Part shown: in pieces, positions 6,238-9,100 of the stretch
How positions within the stretch are numbered: position 1 is the first letter of the stretch
How the letters are laid out: each line of letters starts with the position of its first letter
NCBI GenBank assembly: GCA_946626395.1
Contig: CAMOUF010000015.1
Location: forward strand, 1 to 9,100
Length of the DNA stretch: 9,100 nucleotides
Reading direction: 5' to 3'
From: an uncultured Clostridia bacterium
GTDB taxonomy: Bacteria; Bacillota; Clostridia; Christensenellales; Aristaeellaceae
Translations under genes and position numbers: made by a program
The notes under the pieces: model-generated
What the model was told of the DNA's origin: nothing
The model's input: only the letters and a program-made list of their open reading frames with translations
The model's database searches: none

Positions 6238-6264
6238 TGGAACTGAGAACCTGGAACTGAGAAC
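6238..6264 (+). repeat. Two tandem copies of TGGAACTGAGAAC
   Basis: Identical 13-mers at 6238-6250 and 6252-6264 are separated by one base (period 14). They lie in the untranslated stretch between the T-box terminator and the aminotransferase ribosome site. No function is evident. Confidence 0.7.
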
Positions 6265-6299
6265 TTTCTAAATGAACCCGCAAAAAAGAGGAGGCGCCT

Positions 6300-7487
6300 A
6301 TGAACATTGATCAAATGCAGTTTGCCCACCGTTTCGACGGCATTTCGGGCAGCGCGATCCGGGAAATCTTTAAGCTCCTGGCCGTGCCGGGAATGATCTC
6401 CTTCGCCGGGGGCAACCCCGCTGCCAGCGCCCTGCCGGACGAAACCTGCGCGGAGCTGGCCAGGGAGCTGCTGCTGGACAAGGGCAAGGTGCTGCTGCAA
6501 TACGGGGCCACGGAGGGCTACGCGCCCCTTCGGGAAAGCCTGGCCCCGTATCTCAAGGAGCGCTTTTCCTTCGATTGCAAGCCGGAGGAGATCCTCCCCG
6601 TCACCGGCTCCACCCAGGCCATGGATTTACTGTGCAAGGCCCTGATTGATCCCGGCGACAAGGTGGTGGTGGAGAACCCCACCTTCCTGGGGAACATGCA
6701 GGCCATCCGGCTGTATCAGGCGCTGCTTGTGCCTGTGGACAGCGACGAGAACGGCATCAAGGTGGACGAACTGGAGGAAGTGTTCAAGAAGGAGCATCCC
6801 AAAATGCTCTATATCATCCCCACCTTCCAGAACCCCACAGGCCGCACCCTGTCCCTGGAACGCAGAAAGAAGATTGCCCAGCTTGCCTCCCAGTACGGCG
6901 TGGTGGTGGCGGAGGACGACCCCTACCGGGATCTGCGCTACGCGGGCCAGGAGCTGCCCTCCATCAAATCCTTTGACACGGAAGGCTGGGTGGCCTTTAT
7001 GGGCTCCTTCTCCAAGGTCATTTCCCCTGGCTTGCGGGTGGGCTTCCTGGCTGCCAACAGCACCCTGCTGCGTAAATGCACCATCGGCAAGCAGTCCAGC
7101 GACGTGCACACCGCCAACCTGAACCAGGCCATCGTGGACGCCTATCTGCGCCGGGGGCTGCTGGCCCCCCACGTGAAGGAAATCTGCCTAAGCTACGCCC
7201 AGCAGATGAACACCATGCTGGGACTGCTTGCCAAGTGCGGAGGGGTGGCCCGATATACCCGGCCCAAAGGCGGCCTGTTCATTTTCGCCGAGCTGAACGA
7301 GGGCATGAACGCCACGGAGCTGATGAAGAAATGCGTGGAAAAGGGCGTGGCCTACGTGCCCGGCACCCACTTCTACGCCAACGGCGGCCATGAAAACACC
7401 TTCCGCCTGAACTTTTCCATGTCCACCATTGAGCAGATCAAGGAAGGAATGGAGAAGCTGAATCAGGTGTTTACGGAAAACTGCTGA
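6300..7487 (+). CDS. PLP-dependent class I/II aminotransferase, probably aromatic amino acid transaminase
   Basis: This fold-type I transaminase has 395 residues, the normal length. The N-terminal AGGNPAASALP (about 36-46) and YGATEGYAPLRE are typical of the MocR/LysN-like subgroup. That subgroup includes 2-aminoadipate, valine and aromatic aminotransferases, but the HTH domain of MocR regulators is absent. PLP contacts are visible. N178 lies in FQNPTGRT, D207 and Y209 in AEDDPYRDLRY, and the Schiff-base lysine K239 in GSFSKVISPGLRVG. R244, in the same block, would hold the phosphate. The C-terminal RLNFS should bind the substrate carboxylate. Sequence alone does not fix the substrate. Control by a tyrosine T-box and cotranscription with tyrS point to tyrosine/phenylalanine formation from the 2-oxo acids. 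The start has AGGAGG at 6289-6294, 5 nt upstream. tyrS follows after 51 nt with no terminator between them. Confidence 0.92.
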   Translation: MNIDQMQFAHRFDGISGSAIREIFKLLAVPGMISFAGGNPAASALPDETCAELARELLLDKGKVLLQYGATEGYAPLRESLAPYLKERFSFDCKPEEILPVTGSTQAMDLLCKALIDPGDKVVVENPTFLGNMQAIRLYQALLVPVDSDENGIKVDELEEVFKKEHPKMLYIIPTFQNPTGRTLSLERRKKIAQLASQYGVVVAEDDPYRDLRYAGQELPSIKSFDTEGWVAFMGSFSKVISPGLRVGFLAANSTLLRKCTIGKQSSDVHTANLNQAIVDAYLRRGLLAPHVKEICLSYAQQMNTMLGLLAKCGGVARYTRPKGGLFIFAELNEGMNATELMKKCVEKGVAYVPGTHFYANGGHENTFRLNFSMSTIEQIKEGMEKLNQVFTENC

Positions 7488-7538
7488 TTCACCCATCAGA
7501 TCAATACTCTTCTTAAAAAGATTGGAGGATAAACTACC

Positions 7539-8762
7539 ATGCAGAACGTACTTGACACCCTCCGCGAACGCGGATTCCTGGCCCAGATCACCTTTGAAGA
7601 TGAGCTGTACAAGCAGCTGGAAAAAGAGCCCACCACCTTCTACGTGGGCTTTGACCCCACCGCCACCTCCCTGCACTTCGGTCACTTCATCCCCATCATC
7701 GCCATGGCCCATATGCAGCGGGCAGGCCATATTCCGATTGCCCTGGTGGGCGGCGGCACGGCCATGATCGGCGACCCCTCCGGCAAAACCGACATGCGCA
7801 AAATGATGACCGTGGAAACCATCGACCACAACGTGGCCTGCATCAAGAAGCAGATGGAGCGCTTCATCGAATTCGGCGAAGGCAAGGCCCATATTGTGAA
7901 CAACGCGGACTGGCTGCGCTCCCTGGGCTACATGGATTTCCTCCGGGACGTGGGGGCCATGTTCTCGGTGAACCGGATGCTCACCGCCGAATGCTACAAG
8001 CAGCGGCTGGAGCGGGGCCTGACCTTCCTGGAATTCAACTACATGCTCATGCAGAGCTACGATTTCCTGCAGTTGTTCAAGAACTACGGCTGCCGCCTGC
8101 AGATGGGCGGCGACGACCAGTGGAGCAACATGCTGGCCGGTGCCGACCTGATCCGCCGTAAGGAACGGGAAGCCGCTTTCGCCTGCACCTTCAAGCTGCT
8201 CATGAACCACGAGGGCAAGAAGATGGGCAAGACGGAAAAGGGCGCCCTGTGGCTGGACGCCAATCTGTGCACCCCCTACGAGTTCTACCAGTACTGGCGC
8301 AACGTGGACGACAGCGACGTGGAAAAGTGCCTGAGCCTGCTCACCTTCCTGCCCATGGACGAGGTGAAGCGCCTGTCCGCCCTGGAGGGCAGCGCCATCA
8401 ACGAAGCCAAGAAAGTGCTGGCCTTTGAATGCACCAAACTGGTGCACGGCGAGGAAGAAGCCCAGAAGGCCCAGCAGGCCGCGGCGGCCTTGTTCTCCGG
8501 CGGCGCGGCGGCGGACGTGCCCACCTTTGAATGGACCAGGGCGCAGATGGAGCAGGACGCCCGGCTGACCACGCTGCTCAACCTGTGCGGCCTGTGCACC
8601 TCCAACGGCGACGCCCGGAAACAGATTCAGCAAAACGCTGTGGTGATGAGCAACAGCAAGGTTGCTGATGTGAACCTGACCCTGACCCCCGACATGTTCC
8701 CCACCGACGGCATCCTGCTTCGCAAGGGGAAGAAGAGTTACTGCCGGGTAGTTTTGAAATAA
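7539..8762 (+). CDS. tyrS: Tyrosyl-tRNA synthetase
   Basis: This cytosolic class Ic enzyme charges tRNA-Tyr. The 407 residues match the bacterial TyrRS length. The Rossmann core has VGFDPTATSLHFGHF, in which HFGH (46-49) is the HIGH motif. VGGGTAMIGDPSGKT (70-84) follows. The tyrosine-binding block is GGDDQWSN (190-197), and the KMSKS equivalent is KMGKT (228-232). An anticodon-binding helical domain (about 245-330) and a C-terminal S4 RNA-binding domain (about 343-407) complete it. All catalytic blocks are present. The start ATG has GGAGG at 7524-7528, 10 nt upstream. It is the second gene of the T-box operon and should be induced when uncharged tRNA-Tyr builds up. No hairpin with a T-tract is seen after the stop; the palindromic element starting 53 nt downstream could stop or stabilise the transcript. 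Confidence 0.97.
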   Translation: MQNVLDTLRERGFLAQITFEDELYKQLEKEPTTFYVGFDPTATSLHFGHFIPIIAMAHMQRAGHIPIALVGGGTAMIGDPSGKTDMRKMMTVETIDHNVACIKKQMERFIEFGEGKAHIVNNADWLRSLGYMDFLRDVGAMFSVNRMLTAECYKQRLERGLTFLEFNYMLMQSYDFLQLFKNYGCRLQMGGDDQWSNMLAGADLIRRKEREAAFACTFKLLMNHEGKKMGKTEKGALWLDANLCTPYEFYQYWRNVDDSDVEKCLSLLTFLPMDEVKRLSALEGSAINEAKKVLAFECTKLVHGEEEAQKAQQAAAALFSGGAAADVPTFEWTRAQMEQDARLTTLLNLCGLCTSNGDARKQIQQNAVVMSNSKVADVNLTLTPDMFPTDGILLRKGKKSYCRVVLK

Positions 8763-8815
8763 TTCATATTGCCTGACGATGTCCCTGTTTATTTCCGCTA
8801 CCGTATACACACTCC

Positions 8816-8924
8816 CGCTGTCATTCTGACGGCTCGAAGAGACGGAAGAATCTCCCTTATAATTCTCTTTGAATACAAACAAAAGGAGAATCTTCATCCT
8901 CTTTGAGGACTCAGAATGACAGCG
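8816..8924. repeat. Palindromic repeat element, copy 1 (109 bp, 14-bp terminal inverted repeats)
   Basis: Perfect terminal inverted repeats CGCTGTCATTCTGA / TCAGAATGACAGCG bound the element. Inside are a hairpin CGGCTC-GAA-GAGACG (8830-8844, one mismatch), a middle stem GAAGAATCTCC (8845-8855) / GGAGAATCTTC (8885-8895, one mismatch), an AT-rich centre, and a hairpin TCCTC-TTT-GAGGA (8897-8909). No open frame and no obvious target duplication are seen. It looks like a non-autonomous MITE- or REP-like element. Confidence 0.88.
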
Positions 8925-8981
8925 AAGTTGGCGGGAAAAAGAGCAGGCACTTGTTCTTATTACAAGCAATTTAACCAGATT

Positions 8982-9086
8982 CTGTCATTCTGACGGCTCG
9001 AAGAGCCGGAAGAATCTTCCTTGCAATTCTTCATTGAATACAAGCAAAGAAGATTCTTCACCCTCTCTGAGGGCTCAGAATGACAG
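8982..9086. repeat. Palindromic repeat element, copy 2 (105 bp, 12-bp terminal inverted repeats)
   Basis: This is a second, diverged copy in the same orientation, 57 bp after the first. The terminal repeats are CTGTCATTCTGA / TCAGAATGACAG. The first hairpin CGGCTC-GAA-GAGCCG (8994-9008) and the middle stem GAAGAATCTTC (9009-9019) / GAAGATTCTTC (9049-9059) are perfect here. The second hairpin is CCCTC-TCT-GAGGG (9061-9073). Nothing else is seen in the 338 bases after tyrS. Confidence 0.88.
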
Positions 9087-9100
9087 CGGCTGCAGCTTGA

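Noticed and set aside
5941..6246. 101-codon open frame in the aminotransferase leader
   Set aside because: The sequence is fully explained by the T-box and its terminator. The ATG overlaps the -10 box and has no ribosome site.
8763..8815. Minus-strand peptide GSVYTVAEINRDIVRQYEL resembling the start of exonuclease VII large subunits
   Set aside because: The resemblance covers fewer than 20 residues and runs straight into antisense tyrS and into the repeat element. It could be a remnant but is most likely chance.
7188..8969. 593-codon open frame on the minus strand
   Set aside because: It lies antisense to tyrS and the aminotransferase end, has low-complexity G/H/V/Q-rich composition and no motif, and the sense strand carries clear enzyme motifs. 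It is a GC-rich codon shadow.
8816..9086. CRISPR array
   Set aside because: There are only two repeat units, each about 105 bp and palindromic, with no regular spacer pattern and no cas genes.

Overview
The window reads as a GC-rich chromosome segment from a Gram-positive Bacillota, most likely a Clostridia-class anaerobe. The reasons are an RsbW/SpoIIAB-like protein paired with a SigB/SigF/SigG-like sigma factor, a Spo0B/AgrC-type sensor kinase, a DegV lipid-binding protein, a DUF1836 regulator and a full-length tyrosine T-box leader. Nothing in it points to phage, plasmid or a transposase. No species can be named from the sequence alone.

Region 1 (1-3307, + strand) is a tightly packed run of four genes: the 3' part of dnaE (DNA polymerase III alpha), a small SpoIIAB/RsbW-fold protein, a sigma-70 family factor, and a membrane histidine kinase. 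Each junction is an ATGA stop/start overlap, or nearly so, which predicts translational coupling. The small RsbW-like protein appears to have lost the ATP-binding N, G1 and G2 motifs, while the kinase two genes downstream keeps all of them. No anti-anti-sigma factor or response regulator is visible. This dnaE-linked regulatory module is the best candidate for an undescribed system.

Region 2 (3315-5034, - strand) is a two-gene unit, degV followed by a family 2 glycosyltransferase. It converges on region 1 with only 7 bp between the stop codons. degV has a good sigma-A-type promoter with a 15-bp palindrome at its predicted transcription start. Divergent from it is a DUF1836 MerR-like regulator (5198-5770, +), whose likely start is a GTG with a strong Shine-Dalgarno, 17 codons inside the longest reading frame.

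Region 3 (5913-8762, + strand) is a tyrosine-responsive operon: a strong promoter, a class I T-box riboswitch with a UAC specifier and a mutually exclusive antiterminator/terminator pair, a PLP-dependent aminotransferase, and tyrS. Uncharged tRNA-Tyr should raise expression of both genes, which suggests that the aminotransferase works on aromatic amino acids.

Region 4 (8763-9100) has no gene. It holds two diverged copies of a 105-109 bp palindromic element with 12-14 bp terminal inverted repeats. Their differences include paired, compensatory changes that preserve stems.
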